The notes under the pieces were generated by a model, which had not been told where the DNA came from, searched no databases, and was given only the letters and a program-made list of their open reading frames with translations. DNA of 64,000 nt from Maridesulfovibrio zosterae DSM 11974. Its GTDB lineage: Bacteria; Desulfobacterota; Desulfovibrionia; Desulfovibrionales; Desulfovibrionaceae. Of this stretch, positions 42,208 through 51,983 are shown piece after piece; positions within the stretch are counted from its first letter, which is position 1, and every line of letters starts with the position of its first letter. Location: NCBI RefSeq assembly GCF_000425265.1, contig NZ_AUDC01000011.1:372001-436000 (forward strand). Direction: 5' to 3'. A program made the position numbers and the translations under genes.

Positions 42208-43106
42208 ATTCCCAGCACCTCACGAAAAACGGTCATGGCTTCAGCTTCACCAATCCAGCAACAGATTACACTCAGAATGTGCGCACCTTCCCTAATAGCT
42301 AATCGTGAAAAATCATGGCGAATCTGGCGTACGCTGCCTGATAAATATGCAGCATTTCCGGATCCTCCCGAAAAACTAGAGCATAGATTCTTCCAAACTT
42401 CATCCGCCTGCTCAGTCTGTATCCGTTTTTTATTTATCAGCTCGCTTAACAGACTTTCCGGACGGATGTTCTGAGTATCGTAACCATGGGAAACTGCCAC
42501 CAGTCTGGCCATTCTTGCATCCATCATTTTGTTGGTCTGGTGCTGTCTTTCTTCCAGACTCTGGAATTTTGGAGAGATGAAGCCATTGCCGAATATATAT
42601 TTTTCATTTTCATGAACAGACAGATCCGCGGCTCTGCGCTGAACAAGCTGCAGACTAGTAACCGGAAAAACATTATTAAAAACCGCTAGTTTTGCGGCCA
42701 TATCAGCATGATCGTAACCGGTTATCTTTAAAAACAAAGCGCCGCACTCACTTGCAGGTAACTTCTCATAAGGATCGGCAAGTTTAGCCAGAACGGCATC
42801 ACGGCAGCCACTAGGTGATAAATATGTGTAATCTCCACGCTTATCCCCTACGGGATGAACATATGGATGAACGCAAATAAATTGTGCATTAACAGCCAGC
42901 AGAGTTTTTAGCCGATTAGTCAGATCAGCTGCATTGCCGGCATTTCCCGATATAGGTGAAGGCGTGACTGGAATAAATCCGGCCACACCTGACAAACGGG
43001 ACTGTGCTGCAGACATTTCACCAGACACAGCTGTCAGGACAGAATCAGAGTCCTGTTTTATACCTGCAGCCGTATCTGGAAGTGTGAAATTAACTGTCTG
43101 CCACAC
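42204..43106 (-). CDS. Tail-operon protein of unknown function
   Basis: 300 aa, no recognised domain. Ala-rich N-terminal half, then a helical C-terminal half with FGNGFISPKFQSLEERQHQT and a late Cys pair (SVICCWIGEAEAMTVFREVL). Located between the fibre/96-aa protein and the baseplate-complex protein, overlapping the latter by four bases, so it is very probably a virion or assembly component. Confidence 0.5.
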   Translation of the reverse strand: MWQTVNFTLPDTAAGIKQDSDSVLTAVSGEMSAAQSRLSGVAGFIPVTPSPISGNAGNAADLTNRLKTLLAVNAQFICVHPYVHPVGDKRGDYTYLSPSGCRDAVLAKLADPYEKLPASECGALFLKITGYDHADMAAKLAVFNNVFPVTSLQLVQRRAADLSVHENEKYIFGNGFISPKFQSLEERQHQTNKMMDARMARLVAVSHGYDTQNIRPESLLSELINKKRIQTEQADEVWKNLCSSFSGGSGNAAYLSGSVRQIRHDFSRLAIREGAHILSVICCWIGEAEAMTVFREVLGI

Positions 43107-43396
43107 TATTTCCTGCCCATCAAAATTACGCGGAAAATTCCAACGATGTTTTTAAGTGCCTTTTTTCGAGTTTCAACATTTGTTGCCGCGTCGTAAGCGG
43201 CTTCCGCCGCATCCAGTTCATTACGGGTTTGAGATGAGATTTGCCCGCTATCAATGGTACGGGTCTTAACCTTAATAGATCTTTCAACTCCAGGAATAAT
43301 CATTTCTGAACTTCCACGGAATTCCCCAAGGATGAAAGGCGCAAGTTCAGCAGCCAACGCCTTTTTTTCGTCAATAGTCATCTTGCTAATATTCAT
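43106..43396 (-). CDS. Small tail-operon protein after the fibre gene
   Basis: 96 aa, mostly helical and charged (MTIDEKKALAAELAPFILGE; AAEAAYDAATNVETRKKALK). It follows the fibre gene by three bases, where many phages encode a fibre-assembly chaperone. No family recognised; a chaperone role is only positional inference. Confidence 0.5.
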   Translation of the reverse strand: MNISKMTIDEKKALAAELAPFILGEFRGSSEMIIPGVERSIKVKTRTIDSGQISSQTRNELDAAEAAYDAATNVETRKKALKNIVGIFRVILMGRK

Positions 43397-43399
43397 TGA

Positions 43400-46300
43400 T
43401 TAAGCTCCTTGCTTCCAGGTATCGCACTGAGTTTCAGTAATGCGGGTTTCTGATCCTTCAGGTAATCCTGACACACCAATAGCCACACGTCGGAAAGGAG
43501 CTTTTGGGGTAATTTTTTCGGATTCCAGTAGCATAAAATCAGGACGATCAAGGTCGGCATCAGTGCCAAGAATAGCGTTTTCAACGTCAATTTCGGCAAA
43601 ATCAGCCGGAGTGAATGCGGTTTCGGCAGGGACTGTTACTGCTGAATCCTGAATAAGCATTCGTTTAACTGAGCCAGTACCATCCTCGGTAGGATCATTA
43701 CTCCTTGAGAACAGTAAGTAATCTCCACTGAAAACAACACTTGCTCCAGTTCCAACAAAGTCTGGCAACTTTGCTGATAGTGTCTTTGTAGCAATATCAA
43801 TACGATAAATACCGTACGTATCAGATGAACCGCTAGCAGCAACATATACATAGTTCCCACGCACGTTAATATTTCGTATATGCTTAATTGTTTCAGCATC
43901 ATTGAACCATTCAGTCCATGTAGTGCCATTATCAGATGAACGATAAATTATGTTAGAGTCACCTGCAAAATAACAAAATCCATCAGCCTCTACTAATGCA
44001 TAGCCAATAATTCCAAGTTTAGGACCTTCTGTCCACGTAACTCCATTATCATCGCTGTATTTAACGTTTCCATTATATCCATTTGCAATAAAGCGACCCG
44101 AATTTAACACGAATATATGCTCAGCCCACGTTGCTACTTCTGCTTTTTCATTGAATGCCCCACCATAATTACTGACGTATATCTCGCTATTTTTGCCGCA
44201 AAGAATATGCTGACCATCAGCAGATACGGCTAACCCACGTGGATTTGCACAATCTAATACATTAAAAGTAACACCGCCATCTGTTGATTTTAAAAGATAG
44301 CCGTTTGAATTTGCAATAAATATAGCATTTTTTGAAAATGCAATATTAAAAATATTGCCGTCGATCGTATATATGTGGGTCCACGTAGCACCATAATCTA
44401 CAGATTTATATAACTGTGCTGTGTCATCAACATCAAAGTAGTAAACTACACCATCGTGATACGGATCGTTAAATAACTCAGCATTATGCTGTGCGCTGGA
44501 CTCATAGACAGGCCAATTATCAATCCCAACCTTCACATTTGTTGCGGCGGTAAGGGATGGTAGGATATGGGCTTTGGTAGGTGCTGAAGTAAATCCGGCG
44601 GCTGAAATGTCAGCGATGTATTTATCGCCAGCATATTGAATCCAATAAAAAGGTTTACCATTAGCAGAAATGTCGGTTTCAAAATTTGCCCCGGTCAAAT
44701 ACGACCCGGCATCGGCTAAATCAGTAGTGCTAGTTAAATACATCCTTCCTGATGCTTCAACTAGAACTAACCAATAATCCTCACCTACAGTCAACTCCGG
44801 TGCGCCGGAGTAGTCATATTGTGCATTGGTCTGCACTGACCCGTCTATCAACGCACCGGACCAAAGCTCTATACCGGGTCTACCGTTGTTGTCGGAGAAC
44901 AATTTAGGGATTGTGCGACAATCTGATCCATAATCCAGATTCCAATCAAAACAGACTATTCCTAAACTTATATCTTCAGCAGTGAACTTAATTGCAACCT
45001 GAGTATCAATATCGTCACGATCATCGCTACTAGACAACCATGATCCGCTAATCTTGCCGGAACCATAAATACAGGAAAGGACAGCACATGCATTTGTTGT
45101 TGAATCAGTAATAAAGGTTGTTCCGACAGGAGATGACCATTCCAACGACGTAAGAGTGGCAAAATTGCCAGTGTTGTTATAATAATCATAGACCGCGCCA
45201 TCGGAGAGGTAACACAAATAATAATCTCCAGTATCTGGCACAACATAATCTATAGCTGCGTAAGTAGGACTAGATGGCCCACCCTGTATAGTCATGTCCA
45301 AACTTCGCGCAACTATTTCATACTCTTGCCCTGAAATATGACGGACAACGCACATTGCAAAATTATGATTATTTCTAAGCCAAGCAGCCCCATAGCGGAT
45401 TTGCTCACCATTTATTAAAGAATGATTCAGGTCTACATATGCCCCGGCAAAACTGCCAAAACTGCCAGACGCGGGACCTGTAGTAAATGCACCGGATGTA
45501 CCAATTGAATCAACAGCTACATCACCAAGTGTCGCAATACCCTCACTGGTACCAACCTTCAAACCAGCAGTCAGCTGGTCCGTAGTGACAAGATGAGTAG
45601 AACTGGTTCTCTCATCCACCTTCAAACCCTGTTCACGGATTTTCAGCCTAGTCTGAAGACTAATCCAATCTCCCTCATCCGCGCCTTGATCAACGCAGTT
45701 ACTACGGAGTGCAGCATCATCAGCAAGCGCGACTCCGGCAGCAGAGGCGTTGTCGTAACCATCCCACGAAGTAAAAGAAATAGCCTCATCACCTGTGATA
45801 AATGCCATAGCTGTATGAAAACTGGTAGCAGTTGACCACTCAGACCAACCGAGAGCACTCCCTTTGTGACGAACTTCCCACACATAATCACTGGAAACTT
45901 GTAACAACCCCGCAGGTAGAACATATTCTGTCACGGGGCCAAGTTCCGGTGACAAGTGTAAAGCAGTATCACCGATCCTCACACGGAACTGTGTTGATTC
46001 ATGGGTATCAGTCTCATCTCCCACCACATTAAACTGGCTGGAAATAAACTTAGGACACTCCATAACACCAGTTGCACCGGAGCTGGGCGAAATATTTGAT
46101 GGACGGTCCACGTAATTAAAAATATCGCGAGTTGTGAAAGTCACAGCAGTTGACCATGGTGACCACTGTCCAGTGTTCAGCCTACGCCTTACTCTAACTT
46201 TATAAATACTCGCTACTTGCAAATAATCGGCAGGCATTTCAAAAGAGGTTAATGCAACTGCACTGGGGCCTGAATCAAAAACAGGATTACTGAAATCTTT

Positions 46301-47368
46301 TGAAGCGTAGTCTATCTGCCACTGCGCTGCATTCTGCAATGTATTTGCAAAGATCGGTACAAACTGAGTACAGGTAAAAACAGGTGTTTCACCTATATTT
46401 TCTGCCATGTTCAGGGGATATAAGATATCCGGAACGCCTGTAGCGAGTTTGGCCAGTAGTTCGCTATGCGCATCAGGATCAGTTTCGTGACCATGGACCA
46501 AAGTTTTAAGATACTCCACTAGATCTGTTTCAATATTGTCTACAACTCGGCGGTCTACAATCTTTCCAGTAGCATCAACATCAGCAACTTTTACAAAGTA
46601 ATGCTTAATTCCATCCTGGATATTATCTTCAAAGTTATCACCATAAACCGGAACTGCCTTGGCCACGACAGTTGAGCCTTGCGGTGAAAGCGATACATCC
46701 AGCCAGATTGACTTAGGCAGCCTCGCCCCTGATACAGGAAACGGATTATCCAGATCTATACGAATCCCTTCCACATAGGCTACGCCAGAGGACAAAGTAT
46801 AAGATCCTTCAGTGTTAATCAGCTTAAAACCATCTTTCCAGAATCTTGCACGGCCGTAGATATCACGGTTCGTTTTCCTATCCCGCTCATCAAGGCCGGA
46901 AAGTCTGGTAGAAAAATCCAGCTGCCATGTATCAGCAGCCACGGTCATTCCGGTGCTTTCCGCAGCACCGTCAAAAGACAGCATGAAATTGCGGGTCAGG
47001 TGATTGCCCTGAATCTGACCGGCTGTCTTAAACTTGGAAATAGTCGGCAATGTTGTAATAGCCACCACAACATCTGCGGCAGAAGAATAAAGACCAATCC
47101 AGTTAAAATCATAGTCTCCATCATTGCTATCAAGCACGGCTGAATAGACAACCTGGTTAGGACTTACATAAGCCATATACTCTGCTGGAATATCATATTC
47201 CTGCATGATCTGTTCAGCAGCAGGTTTTTGACTGCTACGGTCAACAGCTACTTCAGGGTCCACATCGGGAACATTTGCAAAAATCATTTTATCAATGACC
47301 AGCAGCTGCCCTGCCCCCTGTTTTGCTGCAATTAAATTTTCACCGGCAACGGTAATCACTGAACTCAT
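43400..47368 (-). CDS. Phage tail-collar fibre protein with FN3-like and Asp-box propeller regions
   Basis: 1322-aa receptor-binding fibre. Residues about 1-165 form the conserved baseplate-attaching tail-collar fibre domain (ITVAGENLIAAKQGAGQLLV; FNWIGLYSSAADVVVAIT). About 320-520 contain fibronectin-III-like modules (WQIDYASKDFSNPVFDSGPS; VWEVRHKGSALGWSEWSTAT). About 975-1165 carry at least four Asp-box motifs (SVDYGATWTHI, STDGGVTFNVL, SDDNGVTWTEG, SSDNGTTWTEW), implying a sialidase-like beta-propeller. The C-terminus ends with a short distal domain. It probably sets target specificity by binding surface glycan. Confidence 0.85.
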   Translation of the reverse strand: MSSVITVAGENLIAAKQGAGQLLVIDKMIFANVPDVDPEVAVDRSSQKPAAEQIMQEYDIPAEYMAYVSPNQVVYSAVLDSNDGDYDFNWIGLYSSAADVVVAITTLPTISKFKTAGQIQGNHLTRNFMLSFDGAAESTGMTVAADTWQLDFSTRLSGLDERDRKTNRDIYGRARFWKDGFKLINTEGSYTLSSGVAYVEGIRIDLDNPFPVSGARLPKSIWLDVSLSPQGSTVVAKAVPVYGDNFEDNIQDGIKHYFVKVADVDATGKIVDRRVVDNIETDLVEYLKTLVHGHETDPDAHSELLAKLATGVPDILYPLNMAENIGETPVFTCTQFVPIFANTLQNAAQWQIDYASKDFSNPVFDSGPSAVALTSFEMPADYLQVASIYKVRVRRRLNTGQWSPWSTAVTFTTRDIFNYVDRPSNISPSSGATGVMECPKFISSQFNVVGDETDTHESTQFRVRIGDTALHLSPELGPVTEYVLPAGLLQVSSDYVWEVRHKGSALGWSEWSTATSFHTAMAFITGDEAISFTSWDGYDNASAAGVALADDAALRSNCVDQGADEGDWISLQTRLKIREQGLKVDERTSSTHLVTTDQLTAGLKVGTSEGIATLGDVAVDSIGTSGAFTTGPASGSFGSFAGAYVDLNHSLINGEQIRYGAAWLRNNHNFAMCVVRHISGQEYEIVARSLDMTIQGGPSSPTYAAIDYVVPDTGDYYLCYLSDGAVYDYYNNTGNFATLTSLEWSSPVGTTFITDSTTNACAVLSCIYGSGKISGSWLSSSDDRDDIDTQVAIKFTAEDISLGIVCFDWNLDYGSDCRTIPKLFSDNNGRPGIELWSGALIDGSVQTNAQYDYSGAPELTVGEDYWLVLVEASGRMYLTSTTDLADAGSYLTGANFETDISANGKPFYWIQYAGDKYIADISAAGFTSAPTKAHILPSLTAATNVKVGIDNWPVYESSAQHNAELFNDPYHDGVVYYFDVDDTAQLYKSVDYGATWTHIYTIDGNIFNIAFSKNAIFIANSNGYLLKSTDGGVTFNVLDCANPRGLAVSADGQHILCGKNSEIYVSNYGGAFNEKAEVATWAEHIFVLNSGRFIANGYNGNVKYSDDNGVTWTEGPKLGIIGYALVEADGFCYFAGDSNIIYRSSDNGTTWTEWFNDAETIKHIRNINVRGNYVYVAASGSSDTYGIYRIDIATKTLSAKLPDFVGTGASVVFSGDYLLFSRSNDPTEDGTGSVKRMLIQDSAVTVPAETAFTPADFAEIDVENAILGTDADLDRPDFMLLESEKITPKAPFRRVAIGVSGLPEGSETRITETQCDTWKQGA

Positions 47369-47961
47369 AATTTAGCCTCAATTGTCAGAGTGTCGTTATC
47401 AAAACCGCCTCCATGAACCAACATGGCCAGCGGCGGGACTTTCGCATAAATAGTTAATGTATCGTGATTAAATTCCTGAGTATTAATCTTGACACTGATA
47501 GGTGTAATGACCTGCCAATCATAACGGCGGCATGTACGCCCATAGTGTTGAATCAACGCTTCAAGAAGTTTTTGATTAATAGATAGCTGGCTGTCTGAAA
47601 GACGAATGGAAACAATGTCCCAATCCTGTCCTGGAAGACGTTCTTCAATTTCCACGTACCCAACGCCAAGCCGCTGAAAAATTCTTTTAAAACCGGCAAC
47701 AGATCCTGAATCAATGGCATTGATTCGAGCAAACCTCACACGTTTACGAAACATTTCCAGCGGTTCAGAGCTAAAACGCTTGATATCTCTCTGCCACGCC
47801 AGCAGCTTTAAAAAACCTTCCGTGCAATTATCAGGATCCTGCATATTGACGGGAATCATTGCCCATTCAGTAAGCTTTTCCCACCAGCCAAAAGCGGCTT
47901 GTCTTAACTTTTCAAGCTCTCGGCCTCCAAGCCAGAATGGCAGCTCTAAAACTGGAATCAT
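47365..47961 (-). CDS. Phage tail protein I (gpI)
   Basis: 198 aa with the gpI pattern (FWLGGRELEKLRQAAFGWWE; LLAWQRDIKRFSSEPLEMFR; RVRFARINAIDSGSVAGFKR). Baseplate component linking gpJ to the fibre. Four-base overlaps on both sides, in the canonical J-I-H order. Confidence 0.85.
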   Translation of the reverse strand: MIPVLELPFWLGGRELEKLRQAAFGWWEKLTEWAMIPVNMQDPDNCTEGFLKLLAWQRDIKRFSSEPLEMFRKRVRFARINAIDSGSVAGFKRIFQRLGVGYVEIEERLPGQDWDIVSIRLSDSQLSINQKLLEALIQHYGRTCRRYDWQVITPISVKINTQEFNHDTLTIYAKVPPLAMLVHGGGFDNDTLTIEAKL

Positions 47962-49127
47962 ACTCCAAGCTCCACAGTCAATTCGGTCAATTGAGGCAGG
48001 TTCATTCCTGTAACAATATCCTGGCTTAAATCGAATTCAACGGACTTCAGATCCTTAAATTCTAAGTGAAGTTCCTCTTTAAGTCTGGACAAAGAAAAGC
48101 GTGAAAAAGGAAAAGTCTGTGTGGCTTCGTAGTTTGAATTTTCCCGAAAGGCACAGCGGATGAGATCCTCAATTCCCTGCTTCAGATCTATAATTTTACT
48201 TTCAGCAAGGTGAGCCACAGGATAAACCGCTACAACCATGGATACATCGCTGGTAGGCATGGGAAAACACACCATATCATCGCCATGTCCATGGTGACCG
48301 TTATCTCGAATGTATAAATTAATAGCGTCAACAAAATCCTGTGAGGGAATCCCTGAATCAATCATGATAAAGGCATTAGCGCTTCCAGGACCTCTCGGAG
48401 CTCCATGCTCAAAATAAATATAATCAGTGCGAATTCCTGCAAACAAAGCAATATCAGCCGTGTAAGCAGCGTCATGATGATACTGTCCAACAGCAGAAAA
48501 TTGATTGCGACATCGCAAACGAAAAGGTTCGTCTGCTTCTTTATCTGCACCCGGTACTTCCAGCCATTCATTTTCATTTTTTACAGCTGCAATGCCAGGA
48601 ATAGGGCGGGGTAAAATTGAATAATAGCCAGGTCCAAGATTATAGGCTGTTCCGGTCTGCTCTGCGACAACAGGAACAGTAAAGACCAGTTCTCCATCGA
48701 CAGCAGTAACATCTTTAGAAGTAATAAGCCGGTATACATATCCTGATATAGCTGGAGTTTCTATAATCGTTCCAGACGGTATAGTCAGAGCACCTACAGA
48801 ATTAGTACGAGTAAAACTAATTACACCGCGGGCTGCTAAAGCGTTTTTTCGCTCCAGATCAACTCCCCATCCAAAAATATCAAGCCATATTCCTGAAGCC
48901 GTTTTTAAAAATGTATTCGGCAGCGCAGTGTCAGCCAGCAAATCAACCAGCCATTTGCAAGGCTGAGTAACGATAGCATTCATCAGCCTCCAAAAAGGAG
49001 ACCATTTAGAATCATTCTGAATAAGACTTCCCTGCTCCGTATTCAGATCTTTCCAGATCTGATCCATCTCATTCTCAGTAGTAGGGACTCCGACTTCCCT
49101 AAGCATTTCTCTATAATCTACAGCCAT
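47958..49127 (-). CDS. Phage baseplate protein J (gpJ)
   Basis: 389 aa with the typical baseplate_J core (ALTIPSGTIIETPAISGYVY; AEQTGTAYNLGPGYYSILPR; DEPFRLRCRNQFSAVGQYHH; VAVYPVAHLAESKIIDLKQG). Structural ring component of the contractile-tail baseplate. It lies two bases after the gpW-like gene. Confidence 0.9.
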   Translation of the reverse strand: MAVDYREMLREVGVPTTENEMDQIWKDLNTEQGSLIQNDSKWSPFWRLMNAIVTQPCKWLVDLLADTALPNTFLKTASGIWLDIFGWGVDLERKNALAARGVISFTRTNSVGALTIPSGTIIETPAISGYVYRLITSKDVTAVDGELVFTVPVVAEQTGTAYNLGPGYYSILPRPIPGIAAVKNENEWLEVPGADKEADEPFRLRCRNQFSAVGQYHHDAAYTADIALFAGIRTDYIYFEHGAPRGPGSANAFIMIDSGIPSQDFVDAINLYIRDNGHHGHGDDMVCFPMPTSDVSMVVAVYPVAHLAESKIIDLKQGIEDLIRCAFRENSNYEATQTFPFSRFSLSRLKEELHLEFKDLKSVEFDLSQDIVTGMNLPQLTELTVELGV

Positions 49128-49129
49128 AT

Positions 49130-49459
49130 TTAAACCTCAATCTGAAAGCCCAGATTCCCAAAATCATAAGCAGTTGCAGTCAAGTTGAACGTTCCTGGTT
49201 GCCCTTCCACTTCGACTATTTGGCAAGTTCCGGGCACAATACGAATATCATCTTCTACTTCGATCTTGATCTTAATCAGATTTTCAGCTGTACGCCGCTT
49301 ATCCCGATTCGATACCAGATCAACAAGCAGCCCAGTTTCACGGATCATATGACAAATATCCTGAGTGATGCAGGCAAGGTCCTGTACCATTTCAGGATTG
49401 CCACCGGCATCTAACACCAAGTCATTATTTGTTATAAGCAGATCTAAAAACATCAGCAC
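49130..49459 (-). CDS. Baseplate wedge protein, gpW/gp25-like (DUF2634-type)
   Basis: 109 aa. DLLITNNDLVLDAGGNPEMV, then DICHMIRETGLLVDLVSNRD and a basic-acidic C-terminal half match small gp25/DUF2634-type wedge proteins. It nucleates baseplate and sheath assembly. Overlaps the tape-measure gene by seven bases and directly precedes gpJ. Confidence 0.75.
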   Translation of the reverse strand: MLMFLDLLITNNDLVLDAGGNPEMVQDLACITQDICHMIRETGLLVDLVSNRDKRRTAENLIKIKIEVEDDIRIVPGTCQIVEVEGQPGTFNLTATAYDFGNLGFQIEV

Positions 49460-51297
49460 ACCGCCAGCGCAAATTGCTCATTGGTATTTGAATGGGGGCC
49501 GTAGAAGTTCTGAGTTACAGGCCCACGGTTTTGAGTAGAATTAGAATTATTCTGAGTAGAAATATTGACAAAATCCTTCTTGATACCACCGCCATTTACT
49601 GCAAGCTGTTTTAAGTGCTGCAAGGACTTCACTGGTGGTGCAGTAAGGGCTACAGAATTTGCGCTGGTAGCCAATTGACTATCAGTCATAGTAGAGGAGC
49701 CATGTACAGGAACCTGTGCAGCCTTATCTATTTTTGTAGATATTGGTATTTCAGGGGAAAAGCCTAGTTTCTCCATAACCCAATTAACGACTGATCCTAA
49801 CTTTTTAAGCCAGGACAAAACAGGATCAAATACGGCGATCAAAGCCTTGCCCCACCATGTATCACCAAAAGATTCTTTAAAAGAATCCCAAAGTTTGGTG
49901 ATAAGTGGCATAAAAGCAATCAAAGCAGCGATGCCAAGGACAATTCCACCAACAACAACAGCAATAGGATTTGCTAAAAAAGCCGCGTTAAACATCAATT
50001 GAGCTGTACGCCATGCTTGTGTAAAAAAAGCGGCAGTCTTAGTTACTCCTGTCCACAAAGAGATAATTTTACTCCACCCCATCATTACATTTGCACACAG
50101 TCGGGTGACGATAGGTAGAGCCCCTAGAATTCCGATAAATCCTGCCACGACCACTCCAGCATAACTGATCCATTTTGCAGCAGCTGGATATGCCTCTGCC
50201 CATTCAATAATTTCTTCGATAACATTGGCGATAGAATTGAAAAGATGATCAATTGCCGGAGCCAGGAGACTTCCTAAAATAATTTGGAGAGCGTTTGCAC
50301 CTTGAACCATTCGTTGAAACGGATCTACACGCTGCATAGCTGTGTTTTTAGCTTGGGCCATACCGGTTACCCCGGAAAGCTTTGTAATTGCTGCTGAAAG
50401 ATTGCCTGTGTCTTTCATAAGAATCTTAATGACTTCAGCGCCATCGTCTGATCCAAATGCTTTTTTTAATACATCTGTCTCTGCAAGACTTAGTGTCTCA
50501 CCGAACTTGCTCTTTAACTTGTCCATGATCTGGACCATCGGCAGCAATTTTCCTTCAGAATTTGTGAACTTAAGTCCAAGTTTTTCCTGGGCAGAACCAA
50601 TTCCATCAAGGAATGCTTTATATTTTTTACCTGAATCAGTTCCCGGCAGAGTTTTCTGCAGAGTACCCAGTACAGCAAGTTGTTCTGAAACCTTTACCCC
50701 CGCGGATTGACCAGCAACTCCCACGACCGAAAAAGCCGAAGACATTTTCTTAGTGCTTGTACGGAACATATTAACAGCGGCTAAAGTCTTACCTGTAACC
50801 TGTTCAGCAAACTTGATTTTACCTATTGCTTCAGCGTCTTTCTCAAAAACACTTAACATCGTTCCCATATATGTGTTAACTGCCGTTGCATCTGTTTTGG
50901 TGGAGATACTAAGTACTTGACTGGCATTTGTAATATTAGCCAATTCACTTCCTTTAAGCCCGGAAATTGATGATTGAATCTGATAGGCTGATAAAACAAA
51001 TGATTTGGCGCTTTCGCCATATTTGACGCTATTTATTAATGACTTCTTAGCAAGATTATCCATTGCAGCGTCTTGAACGTTCAGAGACTTAACATCACCC
51101 ATAGCACTGTTAAACTCCATGGCAGGTTGCACTAAAGCCTTTATGCTCTGTGAAACCTTTCCATATCCAACATCGCGAAAAGCGGACTTCGCCTTAGCAG
51201 TGACAGAATCCAAAGATTTCTGAACATTCTCCAGCTTAGTGAGAGCTCTTCCCGTCAATACTTCTACAGAAAAAGTAAGCTTCTCTAATTTCGACAA
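49453..51297 (-). CDS. Tail tape measure protein (TP901 type)
   Basis: 614 aa from a TTG start two bases after the frameshift-extension stop. The N-terminal half is the TP901 core (EFNSAMGDVKSLNVQDAAMD; STKKMSSAFSVVGVAGQSAG; GSDDGAEVIKILMKDTGNLS), followed by predicted membrane-like helices (about 385-470). Its length sets tail length. 614 aa predicts a shorter tail than that of P2 (815-aa gpT). Confidence 0.88.
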   Translation of the reverse strand: MSKLEKLTFSVEVLTGRALTKLENVQKSLDSVTAKAKSAFRDVGYGKVSQSIKALVQPAMEFNSAMGDVKSLNVQDAAMDNLAKKSLINSVKYGESAKSFVLSAYQIQSSISGLKGSELANITNASQVLSISTKTDATAVNTYMGTMLSVFEKDAEAIGKIKFAEQVTGKTLAAVNMFRTSTKKMSSAFSVVGVAGQSAGVKVSEQLAVLGTLQKTLPGTDSGKKYKAFLDGIGSAQEKLGLKFTNSEGKLLPMVQIMDKLKSKFGETLSLAETDVLKKAFGSDDGAEVIKILMKDTGNLSAAITKLSGVTGMAQAKNTAMQRVDPFQRMVQGANALQIILGSLLAPAIDHLFNSIANVIEEIIEWAEAYPAAAKWISYAGVVVAGFIGILGALPIVTRLCANVMMGWSKIISLWTGVTKTAAFFTQAWRTAQLMFNAAFLANPIAVVVGGIVLGIAALIAFMPLITKLWDSFKESFGDTWWGKALIAVFDPVLSWLKKLGSVVNWVMEKLGFSPEIPISTKIDKAAQVPVHGSSTMTDSQLATSANSVALTAPPVKSLQHLKQLAVNGGGIKKDFVNISTQNNSNSTQNRGPVTQNFYGPHSNTNEQFALAVC

Positions 51298-51298
51298 A

Positions 51299-51738
51299 TC
51301 AACCTCTGAAAGCTTTTGAAATTCCGTTACTGACTGCTACGCTCATCTTTTCCCAAAAATCCTGTTCCAACCAAAGAGCTTCAGCCATGGATTCCTCCGT
51401 AACCTCTTGCCCGGGGAACCACCGACAACAAAGAACCTGTAGCTGCATTAAGCCATTCTTTTGAATGGACTTTGCTGTCGCTTCTACTTTCCCACCGTAA
51501 TTTCAAGGTCAGGTGTGTATTCCTCTACAACAGCGGCTGCAATCTGAAGAGATGCACTGGGAATTTTAAGCATTTCAGCCAATTCATCTTTATGCTCGGG
51601 GATAATACTACGCATTAGAAAATTATGTGCAGGAGTAACCTTATTATTAGGCATCATTTCATTGATGTATTGATTGTAAACAGTCAATTCTACATCAAAA
51701 TCAAATTTTTTATCTTGCACTTTCACATTAATGATCAT
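51299..51738 (-). CDS. Frameshift extension of the tail chaperone (E+E'-type fusion)
   Basis: The 84-residue chaperone frame ends at 51484 within G-GGA-AAG-TAG. A -1 slip on the heptamer GGGAAAG (51487-51493) continues through KVEATAKSIQKNGLMQLQVL, EVTEESMAEALWLEQDFWEK and MSVAVSNGISKAFRG to a stop at 51299, giving about 146 aa. The second part matches the small WLEQDFWE proteins (DUF6890-type) found between chaperone and tape measure in HP1-like phages. It has no start codon of its own with a good ribosome-binding site before Met at MQLQ. The architecture equals lambda G/G-T and P2 E/E+E'. Confidence 0.65.
51484..51738 (-). CDS. Tail assembly chaperone, gpE-like
   Basis: 84 aa (INVKVQDKKFDFDVELTVYN; AHNFLMRSIIPEHKDELAEM). 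A small acidic protein directly upstream of the tape-measure gene, with the size and content of gpE-like chaperones that coat the tape measure during assembly. Its stop is embedded in a -1 frameshift window. Confidence 0.75.
   Translation of the reverse strand: MIINVKVQDKKFDFDVELTVYNQYINEMMPNNKVTPAHNFLMRSIIPEHKDELAEMLKIPSASLQIAAAVVEEYTPDLEITVGK
51487..51493 (-). promoter_or_regulatory. Programmed -1 frameshift heptamer GGGAAAG
   Basis: Reads G GGA AAG in the zero frame, three bases before the TAG. This is the same heptamer as in lambda G-T and fits the X XXY YYZ rule. Confidence 0.7.
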
Positions 51739-51740
51739 CT

Positions 51741-51983
51741 TTATTTTCCTTCTTTAGAATCAATTTTGGCTTCTAAACGGTCAAACCGTTTTTCCATTTG
51801 CGAAAAGTATTTATCCATCTGACTATGTGATACATAGTTTTTTGCTACATCCAACTTTACAGCTTCAACCTCTTTCCGATTAGCAACCAAAGAATTATGC
51901 AGATATTTGTTCCAAAACAGAGCGATAGCACATAAGAAACTCGCCACTCCGGGAATCGCTTTAAGGATAAGACCATCCGCCAC
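51741..51983 (-). CDS. Small membrane-anchored coiled-coil protein, probable lysis accessory
   Basis: 80 aa: an N-terminal membrane helix (AIPGVASFLCAIALFWNKYL) and a charged helical tail (SQMEKRFDRLEAKIDSKEGK). It abuts the holin gene without a gap. The layout suggests a spanin-like or holin-modulating role, which is positional inference. Confidence 0.5.
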   Translation of the reverse strand: MADGLILKAIPGVASFLCAIALFWNKYLHNSLVANRKEVEAVKLDVAKNYVSHSQMDKYFSQMEKRFDRLEAKIDSKEGK

